From assembly GCA_018242425.1 (NCBI GenBank), contig JAFEBX010000020.1, positions 124,001 to 188,000 on the forward strand: DNA of 64,000 nt. Reading direction: 5' to 3'. Under the pieces are notes generated by a model. The model was not told the DNA's origin, did not search any database, and was given only the letters and a program-made list of their open reading frames with translations. Both the position numbers and the translations under genes were made by a program. Positions within the stretch are counted from its first letter, which is position 1; each line of letters begins with the position of its first letter. Of the stretch, positions 13,198 to 20,613 are shown one piece after another. Source of the stretch: Pseudomonadota bacterium. Lineage in GTDB: Bacteria; Pseudomonadota; Gammaproteobacteria; Xanthomonadales; Xanthomonadaceae.

Positions 13198-14238
13198 GTG
13201 GAACTCAAGCCCGATCGACTGGCGGCACAACTCGAACGCGAACCGTTGCGCCCGGCCTATCTGGTCGCTGGTGCCGAACCCTTGCTGGTGCTGGAGGCTG
13301 CCGATGCGGTGCGCGCAAAGGCGCGCGCGGACGGTTGCACGGAGCGCGAAGTCTTCGAGGCCGACGATCGCAGTTTCGACTGGGACCAGGTCACGGCAAG
13401 TTTCCAGGCGATGGGGCTCTTCAGCCAGTTGCGCCTGATCGACCTGCGATTGCCCACCGGCAAGCCGGGCAAGGATGGCGCCGAAGTGATCTCGGCGTTT
13501 TGCGCCGATCCGCCCGCGGACACCATCCTGCTGGTGACCGCCGGTGAGTGGAGCAAGTCGCACGTTGGCAAGTGGAGCGAGGCCATCGCCCGTATCGGCC
13601 ATGTCGCGATTGCGTGGCCGGTGAAACCGCACGAATGGAGCGAGTGGATCGAGCGACGCCTGCGCTTGCGCGGCGTGCAGGCCGAACGCGAAGCGGTGGA
13701 GCATCTGGCAGGACGCACCGAAGGCAACCTGCTGGCGGCGGCCCAGGAGATCGACAAGCTCGCGTTGCTGGTTGACCAGGGCGAGGTATTGGGCGTCGAG
13801 CGGATGGACGCGCTGGTCGCCGATGCCGCGCGTTTCGATGTGTTCCGCCTGGTCGATGCCGCGCTTGTCGGTCAGCCGGCGCAGGTGGCGCGCATGCTCG
13901 CGACCTTGCGTGCGGAAGGATTGGCGGTGCCGGCCTTGCTCGGCATGGTGGTGATGGAGCTGCAGCGCCTCGCCGCGCTGTCGCGGGTGCAGGCGCGCGG
14001 CGGCAACCTGATGGCGGAGTTCAAGGCGCAGCGCGTCTGGGACAGCAAGCAGGCGGTGTACAAGCGCGCGCTGGGTCGCCACGCCGCGGGACACTGGGAT
14101 GCATTGCTCGCCGAAATCGGACGCGTCGATCGCGCATCGAAGGGACGCGCACCGGGCGATCCCTGGCAATTGCTGGAGCGCGTACTGCTGGCGGTGGCCG
14201 AGCCGCGGGCGTTCAGGCTGATCGCCGCGCATGCCTGA
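13198..14238 (+). CDS. holA: DNA polymerase III, delta subunit
   Basis: HolA is the clamp-loader subunit that opens the beta sliding clamp at the replication fork. The 346-residue length is usual. N-terminal residues follow the family pattern (MELKPDRLAAQL, then PAYLVAGAEPLLV). The middle contains the delta-type AAA+-like fold with GRTEGNLLAAAQEIDKLALL, and the C-terminal collar domain is helical. The start is GTG 13198 with AGGA 4 nt upstream, 23 nt after lptE. Its stop overlaps the nadD start by 8 nt, so the two are probably translationally coupled. Confidence 0.95.
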   Translation: MELKPDRLAAQLEREPLRPAYLVAGAEPLLVLEAADAVRAKARADGCTEREVFEADDRSFDWDQVTASFQAMGLFSQLRLIDLRLPTGKPGKDGAEVISAFCADPPADTILLVTAGEWSKSHVGKWSEAIARIGHVAIAWPVKPHEWSEWIERRLRLRGVQAEREAVEHLAGRTEGNLLAAAQEIDKLALLVDQGEVLGVERMDALVADAARFDVFRLVDAALVGQPAQVARMLATLRAEGLAVPALLGMVVMELQRLAALSRVQARGGNLMAEFKAQRVWDSKQAVYKRALGRHAAGHWDALLAEIGRVDRASKGRAPGDPWQLLERVLLAVAEPRAFRLIAAHA

Positions 14239-14908
14239 CGTGACGCTGCGCATCCTCTACGGCGGCACCTTCGACCCGATCCACAACGGCCATCTCGCGG
14301 TGGCGCTGCATGCACGCGACGTGCTGCATGCCGAAGTCTCGTTGTTGCCGGCGCGCGATCCGCCACACAAGGGACCGACGACCGTCGATGCCGGCGATCG
14401 CGCGCACATGTGCGAGCTGGCGGTGGCGGGTCTCGAAGGCATCGCTGTCGACGGGCGCGAACTGCGTCGCGATACGCCGTCCTGGACCATCGACACCCTG
14501 CGCGAATTGCGCGGGGAGATCGGCGATCGCGCACCGCTGGCCTTGCTGGTCGGCGCCGACAGTTTCCTCGGCCTGCCGACCTGGAAGGAATGGCGCGAAC
14601 TGCCGGAACTCGCGCATTTCGTCATCGCCGAACGCCCGGGTTTCGATCTCGATCCAGCGATGGCACCGGAACTGGCGGCCGAGTTCGGATCGCGCTTCAC
14701 GGCATCTCCCCAGGTCCTGCATGGCGCGCCGGCGGGCCTGGCCTTCCGCCTGCGCCAGCCGGCCACCCCGGAATCGGCCACCGAGTTGCGCCGACGCATC
14801 GCCGCGGGCGAGCCCTGGCAGGACTGGGTGCCCCCGGCGGTCGCCGGCTACATCGCCCGACACCACCTGTATGGGGCGGCTACGACCCCGCCGTCCGGCC
14901 ACTTATAA
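14231..14908 (+). CDS. nadD: Nicotinate-nucleotide adenylyltransferase
   Basis: NadD transfers AMP from ATP to nicotinate mononucleotide, the committed step of NAD synthesis. The 225-residue protein has the nucleotidyltransferase motif [11 protein letters not shown] (residues 11-21), with its HxGH-type histidines, an RDPPHK segment typical of bacterial NadD, and [14 protein letters not shown]. The last motif, usually ISSTxIR, is altered to [10 protein letters not shown] but is in the correct place. It overlaps the holA stop by 8 nt. Its own TAA stop lies inside a TATAAT box that probably drives rsfS. Confidence 0.95.
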   Translation: MPDVTLRILYGGTFDPIHNGHLAVALHARDVLHAEVSLLPARDPPHKGPTTVDAGDRAHMCELAVAGLEGIAVDGRELRRDTPSWTIDTLRELRGEIGDRAPLALLVGADSFLGLPTWKEWRELPELAHFVIAERPGFDLDPAMAPELAAEFGSRFTASPQVLHGAPAGLAFRLRQPATPESATELRRRIAAGEPWQDWVPPAVAGYIARHHLYGAATTPPSGHL

Positions 14909-14909
14909 T
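14904..14909 (+). promoter_or_regulatory. Candidate -10 box for rsfS-rlmH
   Basis: A perfect TATAAT spans the last codon and stop of nadD, 28 nt before the rsfS start. No good -35 box was found at 16-18 bp, so it would be a weak or activated promoter. Confidence 0.4.
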
Positions 14910-14936
14910 TCGCCCCGAGTCCCCGGAAGTCCGATT

Positions 14937-15335
14937 TTGTCCAACAATCAAGCGCACGTCATCAAGACCCAGATCCCCAATCCGCCACCGCCGGTGGATG
15001 TCCTGCTCAAGCACGTCCGGGCAGCGGTCGAGAACCTCAAGGCCAACGACATCGTCGAGATCGATGTGCGCGGCAAGACCAGCGTCTGCGATTACCTGGT
15101 GATCGCGTCGGGCACCTCGACGCGCCACGTCAAGTCGATCGCCGATGAAGTGGTGCGCGAGGCGAAGAAGCTCGACTGCCAGCCGTTGGGTGTCGAAGGC
15201 GAACGCGAGGCAGAGTGGGTGCTGGTCGATCTGGGTGATGTCGTGGCCCACGTGATGCTGCCGCGTGTGCGCGAGTTCTATGCGCTCGAGCGCCTGTGGA
15301 CGGTGGGCGACGAGCCGCCGTCCGAACCGGCTTGA
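14937..15335 (+). CDS. rsfS: Ribosomal silencing factor RsfS
   Basis: RsfS binds ribosomal protein uL14 on the large subunit and blocks subunit joining when nutrients are scarce. The core family signature is intact: [48 protein letters not shown] and the C-terminal [10 protein letters not shown]. The frame is open well upstream inside nadD, but the best start is TTG 14937, with GGAAG at 14925-14929, 7 nt away. This gives 132 residues, normal for the family. There is no ATG between that site and the conserved core. It overlaps the next gene by 4 nt. Confidence 0.9.
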   Translation: MSNNQAHVIKTQIPNPPPPVDVLLKHVRAAVENLKANDIVEIDVRGKTSVCDYLVIASGTSTRHVKSIADEVVREAKKLDCQPLGVEGEREAEWVLVDLGDVVAHVMLPRVREFYALERLWTVGDEPPSEPA

Positions 15336-15802
15336 AGGCGAAACTGATCGCCGTCGGCGAACACGCACCCACGTGGGTTGCGCAAGGGTTCGCCGATTAC
15401 CAGAAACGATTGCTGCACGGACTTCCACTGGAACTGGTGGAGGTCGAGCCCGGCGTGCGCGGGAAGGGTCGCGATGCCGCGCGTGCGATGAGCGATGAAG
15501 GTGCCCGCGTACTGGCGGCGATCCCGCGCGGCGCCTGGGTGGTCGCGCTCGATGGGCGTGGCAAGGCCCATGGTTCGGAACAGTTGGCGCAGCGCATGGA
15601 GCACTGGCGTGGGCAGGGGCGCGACCTCGCGTTCCTGATCGGCGGCCCGGAAGGGCACGCCGACCAGGTGTTGTCACGCGCGGACGAGCACTGGTCGCTA
15701 GGACCGTTGACGCTGCCGCACATGCTGGTGCGGTTGCTGGTGGCGGAGCAGCTGTATCGCGCGGTGTCGATCCTGGGGAATCACCCGTACCACCGCGCGT
15801 AA
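15332..15802 (+). CDS. rlmH: 23S rRNA pseudouridine-1915 N3-methyltransferase RlmH
   Basis: RlmH is a SPOUT methyltransferase that methylates pseudouridine 1915 in helix 69 of assembled 70S ribosomes. Read from TTG 15332, which overlaps the rsfS stop as TTGA, the protein is 156 residues with the expected N-terminus ([16 protein letters not shown]). An upstream in-frame ATG at 15296 would add 12 residues not typical of the family. The AdoMet-binding knot LIGGPEG and the C-terminal GNHPYHR are conserved. Coupling of rsfS and rlmH is widespread in bacteria. Both genes here use TTG starts. Confidence 0.92.
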   Translation: MKAKLIAVGEHAPTWVAQGFADYQKRLLHGLPLELVEVEPGVRGKGRDAARAMSDEGARVLAAIPRGAWVVALDGRGKAHGSEQLAQRMEHWRGQGRDLAFLIGGPEGHADQVLSRADEHWSLGPLTLPHMLVRLLVAEQLYRAVSILGNHPYHRA

Positions 15803-15807
15803 GGCGG

Positions 15808-16518
15808 TCAGCGGTTGAGCGTGAAGTTCACCGGGACGCGACCGATCGCGCGGACCGCGTGGCCGTTCTGCATCGCCGGCTGGAAGCGCCAGGCCCGCAG
15901 CACCTGCTCGCGCGCGGCGCGATCGAGCTCGCGCGAGCCGCTGCTGGTCGCGATCACGACATCGATCGGCTTGCCGTTCTCGTCCACCGTCACTTCCAGG
16001 ATCACCGTGCCTTCGGTGCCGTCACGCAGCGCGTTGCGCGGGTAAGCGGGCGCGGGTGCGCTCGCATAGGCGAGTTGCGATCCACGCACGACGACCGGTT
16101 CGGTTCTTGGTTCGACCGGGCCTTCCGCCGTGCCACCGCCAACCGCGACCTTGGTGTCGGATACCGAATTCGTGCTGGCTGCGATCGGAGGAGTGTCGTT
16201 GCTGGCGTGCGTGTTGACCTGCGGCTTGACCTCGGGTGGTTGCACTTTCCGGATCGGATCGACCGGTGTCGGTTCGAGCTTCTTCTTGACGATGGTCGGC
16301 ACCGGCGGCGGTGGCTGGACGTCGGGCAGCACGATCGTGATCGGGACCGGCTGCTCGATGTGACCCGGGGCGGGGATGCTCGTCGGTGCCAGCAGCAATC
16401 CGGCGGCGATCACGTGGATGGCGATGACGGCGCTGAAGGCGCCGATGCGGGCGAAATCGAGCCGATCGTCCTGGTGCTGGGTCGTGATGCGGGACAACGC
16501 GAGCGTTTGCGACTGCAT
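15808..16518 (-). CDS. tonB: TonB family energy transducer
   Basis: The 236-residue protein has one N-terminal membrane helix (about 26-46, IGAFSAVIAIHVIAAGLLLA), a proline-rich periplasmic spacer (QPPPPVPTIVKKKLEPTPVDP) and a C-terminal TonB domain (about 150-236) with AYPRNALRDGTEGTVILEV and RAWRFQPA. It would carry proton-motive-force energy, with ExbB and ExbD (not in this window), to outer-membrane receptors such as the one at 23387. Xanthomonadales often carry several TonB paralogs, so this need not be the main one. It is transcribed away from the adhesin region; the 313-nt divergent gap upstream contains a 9-bp inverted repeat (16698-16722). Confidence 0.88.
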   Translation of the reverse strand: MQSQTLALSRITTQHQDDRLDFARIGAFSAVIAIHVIAAGLLLAPTSIPAPGHIEQPVPITIVLPDVQPPPPVPTIVKKKLEPTPVDPIRKVQPPEVKPQVNTHASNDTPPIAASTNSVSDTKVAVGGGTAEGPVEPRTEPVVVRGSQLAYASAPAPAYPRNALRDGTEGTVILEVTVDENGKPIDVVIATSSGSRELDRAAREQVLRAWRFQPAMQNGHAVRAIGRVPVNFTLNR

Positions 16519-16831
16519 GGTTCACCTCCTCGATCATCGGGTACCTGAGGACTGCAACGCACGACGCGCGGCGATGGGGTTGGCCCGGCGTTGCAGGAAG
16601 CTACCGGCGGCAACTGCCGGCTCGATTCGACGATGTGCCGCGCGCGATGCGGATGCAAGGGAACGTAAGAGGCGCGGGGATGCGGCCACTTATACATGCC
16701 GAAAGTCACTGTTACTTTCGGCTGTGACCGCTGGTCCGAGGGACTTGCAGCACTGGGACGGCTGCTAACACGCAATTAACTTTCCATCCGTGGCCCAGAA
16801 GGCCGCGCTTCCGACTTCACGGATCCGAACG
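16519..16831. other. Divergent intergenic region between tonB and the secreted-protein gene
   Basis: No convincing gene was seen. It must hold the promoter of tonB (minus) and that of the gene at 16832 (plus). A TATACA-like box at 16691 and the perfect hairpin at 16698-16722 are the main landmarks. Confidence 0.5.
16698..16722. repeat. Perfect inverted repeat in the tonB upstream region
   Basis: gccgaaagt (16698-16706) and actttcggc (16714-16722) flank the loop cactgtt. It could be an operator for a dimeric regulator or an RNA hairpin. It does not look like a canonical Fur box. Confidence 0.55.
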
Positions 16832-17560
16832 ATGGACAGGCCGACCTTCAATCTTCCATTCCAGGGCGCAGTACTTGCGGCCTTGCTGCTGGCCGGCGCC
16901 GCTACCGCACAGGTCATGCCCGGTCCGATGTCGATGGCGGGCGCGCCCGCCGACGTGGTCCGCCTGTCTGACGCGGACGCCAGCTGCGAGCAGCTCTATG
17001 CCGAAGCGACCTGGCTGGAGAAGCAGATTGCCGCACAGCCCAAGGCGCCCGATCCGATGGAAGCCGCGCGTCAGATGCAGGAAGACATGCAAAAGGCGCA
17101 GCAGAGGATGGTCAATGGGGCGCGAGCCAAGGGCCTGGCGAGCAGCCTGTTGGGCATGGTCCCGGGCGTGGGCGGATTGGCAGCCGGCGCCCTCTCTTCG
17201 GTCGCCAGCCGACCCGGTGGCGGCGCGATGCAGGACGCCATCGACAAAAGCATGCGGGTCCAACAGGAAAGCATGGAGATCGGGAGGCGGACTGTAGTCA
17301 TGCAGGACCGTCGCGAGCATCTGACCAAGCTGTTCCTGGAACGTCAATGCAAGGTGAGCCAACTGAACCGGGAGCAAGTGGCGGTTGCCACGAGCCATCT
17401 GGAGAAGGGCAGTGGCAAGGATGCCGGCCAGTCGTTTGCACCGGCACCTGATGAAGTCCCTTCGCCGCCGGTGGAGGAAAGCCCGCCGCAGGCCCGGCAT
17501 TCCGGATCGCCTGCTGCCTTGCGGTCCGGAGGATTTGATTCCGAACTTGCGATGAATTGA
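16832..17560 (+). CDS. Secreted helical protein of unknown function
   Basis: I do not recognise this family. From ATG 16832 (GGAT 7 nt upstream) the product is 242 residues. It has a signal peptide ending GAATAQ, a long region predicted to be helical and rich in Met, Gln, Lys and Arg (MEAARQMQEDMQKAQQRM), a short Gly/Ala-rich hydrophobic stretch (SLLGMVPGVGGLAAGALSS), a second charged helix (MQDRREHLTKLFLERQCK), and a disordered Pro/Ser-rich tail. Two cysteines could form a disulfide. An upstream in-frame GTG at 16790 would spoil the signal peptide. It lies 102 nt before the first adhesin and may be co-transcribed, which suggests a periplasmic or surface role, but this is only context. Confidence 0.6.
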   Translation: MDRPTFNLPFQGAVLAALLLAGAATAQVMPGPMSMAGAPADVVRLSDADASCEQLYAEATWLEKQIAAQPKAPDPMEAARQMQEDMQKAQQRMVNGARAKGLASSLLGMVPGVGGLAAGALSSVASRPGGGAMQDAIDKSMRVQQESMEIGRRTVVMQDRREHLTKLFLERQCKVSQLNREQVAVATSHLEKGSGKDAGQSFAPAPDEVPSPPVEESPPQARHSGSPAALRSGGFDSELAMN

Positions 17561-17662
17561 ATCCACAGGGGCATGGCCCCTTCCATTCCCTGAGTTGACA
17601 CCCGATTGGCGCTTCTGGCGCTGGCGATGTCTGTCCTTTTTCAAAAATTTAGAGAAAACCCA

Positions 17663-20518
17663 ATGAACACGCAGATCGTCGAGTCCCGCCCGACTCGATT
17701 CAATGGCCCCAGGGTCAGCAAATTGGCGCTGGCGTTGACGCTCGCCGTGGCTGGACCGGTACACGCGGGGACAGTGCTTAGTGGCTCCCAAAATAACGCC
17801 AGCGGTACGGCGGCGGCTGTCGGTGCAGGCTTCCAGAATACCGCCAACGGCGTGTACAGCTTCGTTGGCGCGGGTGCGCACAACGTCGCCAGTGGCTACG
17901 ACTCCTTCGTCGGTGCCGGCGACTCCAATACCGCCAGTGGCAGGAATTCCTTCGTCGGCAGTGGTGCCAACAACGCGGCCAGCGGCGAATCGTCCGTCGT
18001 GGCTGGCGGGGTGGAGAACGAGGCTGGCGCGCTTTATTCGGCGGTGCTTGGCGGCTACCAGAACAAGGCCCTGACCAATGGCGCGGCCATCGGCGGCGGC
18101 GAAAAGAACACGATTACCGGCGCGGGCGCCTACGGGACCATCGCTGGTGGCTACAACAACCACATCACCGGGCACGTCGCCACGGTTGGCGGTGGCCAGG
18201 CCAACGTGGCCGATGGCGAGTTCGCCACCATCGCGGGCGGCATCGACAACAAGGCCACGGGGTACGACTCCAGCATTGGCGGCGGTGCCCACAATAAAGC
18301 TGAAGCCAGCTACTCGGTCATTGCAGGCGGAGCGTGGAACCGGGTCGGCGACATCTATGCGGCAATTGTCGGCGGTTCGGACAATGTCGCGAGCGGCATT
18401 TACAGCTTCGTCGGCGGCGGTCTCGGGAACGTTGCTTCCAACAGCCATGCCGCGATTGCAGGTGGCAGCTACAACAAGGCCAGCGGACTCCTCGGTTTCG
18501 TGGGCGGTGGGACCTACAACACGGCTTCCGGTTACTACGGCGGCGTATTGGGCGGGGCCTACAATTCCGCGGTGGCCAACTATTCCACCGTGACCGGTGG
18601 CAGCTACAACAGTGCATCTGGGCTATATAGCCAGGCTGGCGGAAATTATTCGGTCGCGAGCGGCTACGGGGCGTTCGCCTACGGCACGTGGGTCGACTTG
18701 AATGGCGACAACAAGCGGGACGCAAACGAACTCACCATCGCCAACGGCAACAACAGCATTGCCATTGGCAGTGGGGCGCAGGCAATGGGTGATTTTTCCG
18801 TTGCAGTCGGCTCGCTGAACTACGCGGTTGGTTATGCGGCAGCATTCGGACATTACAACAATGCGAGCGCCACCGGTTCCCTCGCGATGGGCCTTGACAA
18901 CAACGCGACCGGCGAGTATTCGACCGCCAGCGGGTACAGGAATTCCGCGGCAGAAAATTATTCAACCGCAGTGGGTTTCAGCAATTCGACACGTGGCAGC
19001 CAGAGCAGCGCCTATGGCTACCGGAATCTGACCGACGGCATTTTTGCCACTGCAGTGGGCAGCGACAACGCGGCCTATGGTCGCAATTCCAGCGCCGTGG
19101 GCGCCAGCAACATCGTCAGCGATTTCTATTCGAGTGCATACGGCTTCGGCAATTACGCTTCAGGCGGTTCGACGGCGCTGGGCAATCAAAACGAAATCAT
19201 CGGCACCAACAGTGTCGGCATCGGGACCGGTAACGTGCTGGGGCGCTACGCCCGTGATGCGGACGGGAATATCGTTTACAACTCCAACGGCAAGCCCACG
19301 ATCGAATATGTGGTCGACAACGCCGTTGCCATCGGCGCGTTCACCGGGATCGGCAGGAATTCACACGGTGCCATAGCCATCGGCGACTCGGCGTCGGTCG
19401 GTGATGATACCGCGGGTGCCATTGCCATCGGTTCCGGGGCAAAGGTCTCGATGCCGGGAAGCGTTGCGATCGGCATGAACTCGATAGCCGAGCGCGGTCA
19501 CAGTGTTTCCTTCGGCGCGCATGACGACGAGCGCCAGTTGATTCACGTCGCCGACGGTACCGAGGACACCGACGCAGCCACCGTGGGACAGTTGCGTCCA
19601 CTCGCGAGCGCCCTCGGTGGTGGTGCCGGTTACGCCAATGGCGTGTTCACTGCGCCGACCTATGTCATCCAGGGCGGCAGCTATGGCGATGTCGGCGCTG
19701 CCTTCACAGCAGTGGACGACAAGTTGAGCGCACTGGATCAGCGTATCGACAATTTGCCCACCGGTGGCGGCGGCGGTGGCGGTGGCATGACCCAGCAGCA
19801 GGTACAGGACATCGCCAATGCCGGTGATGCCTCGACCCTGCAAAGCGCCAAGAACTACACCGATCAGCAGATCGCCAGTGCTGGCGGCATGACCGAATCT
19901 GCCGTACACGCAATTGCCGATGCCGGTGATGCAGGCACGCTATCCAGTGCCAACCAGCATGCCGATGCCGGCGATGCGACGACACTGGCCACTGCCACCC
20001 AGCACGCGGATTCAGGCGATGCCGCCACGCTGCAGAGCGCACGTGCCTATACCGACCAGCAGATGCAAAGCGCCGGCAACATGACCGAGGGCGTGGTGCG
20101 CAACATCGCCGCCGAAGGCGATGCGCTAACCCTGGCGTCGGCCAACAGTTATACCGACACCGCGGCGGCGCAAACCCTGACTTCGGCGCGGACCTACACC
20201 GACCAGAAGTTCACGGCGTTGAGCGACCAGTTCACGCAAATGCGCCAGGACGTGAATCGCCGTTTTGATCGCATGGATCGCCGAATCGATCGCATGTCCG
20301 CAATGACCGGCGCCATGGCAAGCATGGCCGCCAGTGCGGCGGCAGTACGTGGCAACCACGACACGCGCATCGGCGTGGGCATGGGCAGCAGCAATGGCAA
20401 GTCCGCGCTGTCGGTGGGCGTGCAGCACAGCATCGGCACGCGTGCCGCGATCACGCTCGGCGGCGCGTTCAGCGGTGGCGAACGTTCCGCGACGGTCGGC
20501 TTCGGCATCGGCCTGTAA
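17663..20518 (+). CDS. Trimeric autotransporter adhesin (YadA-like), copy 1
   Basis: The 951-residue protein has a signal peptide ending VHA (about 1-35). Its long head consists of Hep/Hag-type repeats (NxASGxYSxVxGGxxN, period about 14-16). The head is interrupted by an EF-hand-like loop at D345-E356, then continues with SxAxGxxN repeats. A neck follows (RQLIHVADGTEDTDAATVGQL, about 623-643), then a Gly-rich linker of eight glycines, a stalk with TYTDQ and QHADAGDA repeats, and a C-terminal coiled coil plus YadA-type membrane anchor. Such proteins form homotrimers on the cell surface and mediate adhesion or autoaggregation; folding needs BamA. The last residue is Leu (GFGIGL), not the usual aromatic. 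The start at 17663 is chosen for the signal peptide. A paralog follows 95 nt downstream. Confidence 0.92.
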   Translation: MNTQIVESRPTRFNGPRVSKLALALTLAVAGPVHAGTVLSGSQNNASGTAAAVGAGFQNTANGVYSFVGAGAHNVASGYDSFVGAGDSNTASGRNSFVGSGANNAASGESSVVAGGVENEAGALYSAVLGGYQNKALTNGAAIGGGEKNTITGAGAYGTIAGGYNNHITGHVATVGGGQANVADGEFATIAGGIDNKATGYDSSIGGGAHNKAEASYSVIAGGAWNRVGDIYAAIVGGSDNVASGIYSFVGGGLGNVASNSHAAIAGGSYNKASGLLGFVGGGTYNTASGYYGGVLGGAYNSAVANYSTVTGGSYNSASGLYSQAGGNYSVASGYGAFAYGTWVDLNGDNKRDANELTIANGNNSIAIGSGAQAMGDFSVAVGSLNYAVGYAAAFGHYNNASATGSLAMGLDNNATGEYSTASGYRNSAAENYSTAVGFSNSTRGSQSSAYGYRNLTDGIFATAVGSDNAAYGRNSSAVGASNIVSDFYSSAYGFGNYASGGSTALGNQNEIIGTNSVGIGTGNVLGRYARDADGNIVYNSNGKPTIEYVVDNAVAIGAFTGIGRNSHGAIAIGDSASVGDDTAGAIAIGSGAKVSMPGSVAIGMNSIAERGHSVSFGAHDDERQLIHVADGTEDTDAATVGQLRPLASALGGGAGYANGVFTAPTYVIQGGSYGDVGAAFTAVDDKLSALDQRIDNLPTGGGGGGGGMTQQQVQDIANAGDASTLQSAKNYTDQQIASAGGMTESAVHAIADAGDAGTLSSANQHADAGDATTLATATQHADSGDAATLQSARAYTDQQMQSAGNMTEGVVRNIAAEGDALTLASANSYTDTAAAQTLTSARTYTDQKFTALSDQFTQMRQDVNRRFDRMDRRIDRMSAMTGAMASMAASAAAVRGNHDTRIGVGMGSSNGKSALSVGVQHSIGTRAAITLGGAFSGGERSATVGFGIGL
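18695..18730 (+). other. EF-hand-like loop coding segment in adhesin 1
   Basis: It encodes DLNGDNKRDANE with acidic or Asn residues at positions 1, 3, 5, 9 and 12 of the loop, a canonical calcium-binding spacing, placed in the middle of the repeat head. Confidence 0.6.
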
Positions 20519-20613
20519 TCCACACACTTTTCTCACCTTCGGCTGGCCGTTTCCGGCAGTCGGCGGAGCAGCAAACCGGCGCTCCTCCGCATTTACCAGG
20601 ACAACAGAAATCC

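Noticed and set aside
16690..16722. Fur-box-like operator upstream of tonB
   Set aside because: The palindrome does not match the GATAAT-type Fur consensus, so I list it only as an unassigned inverted repeat.
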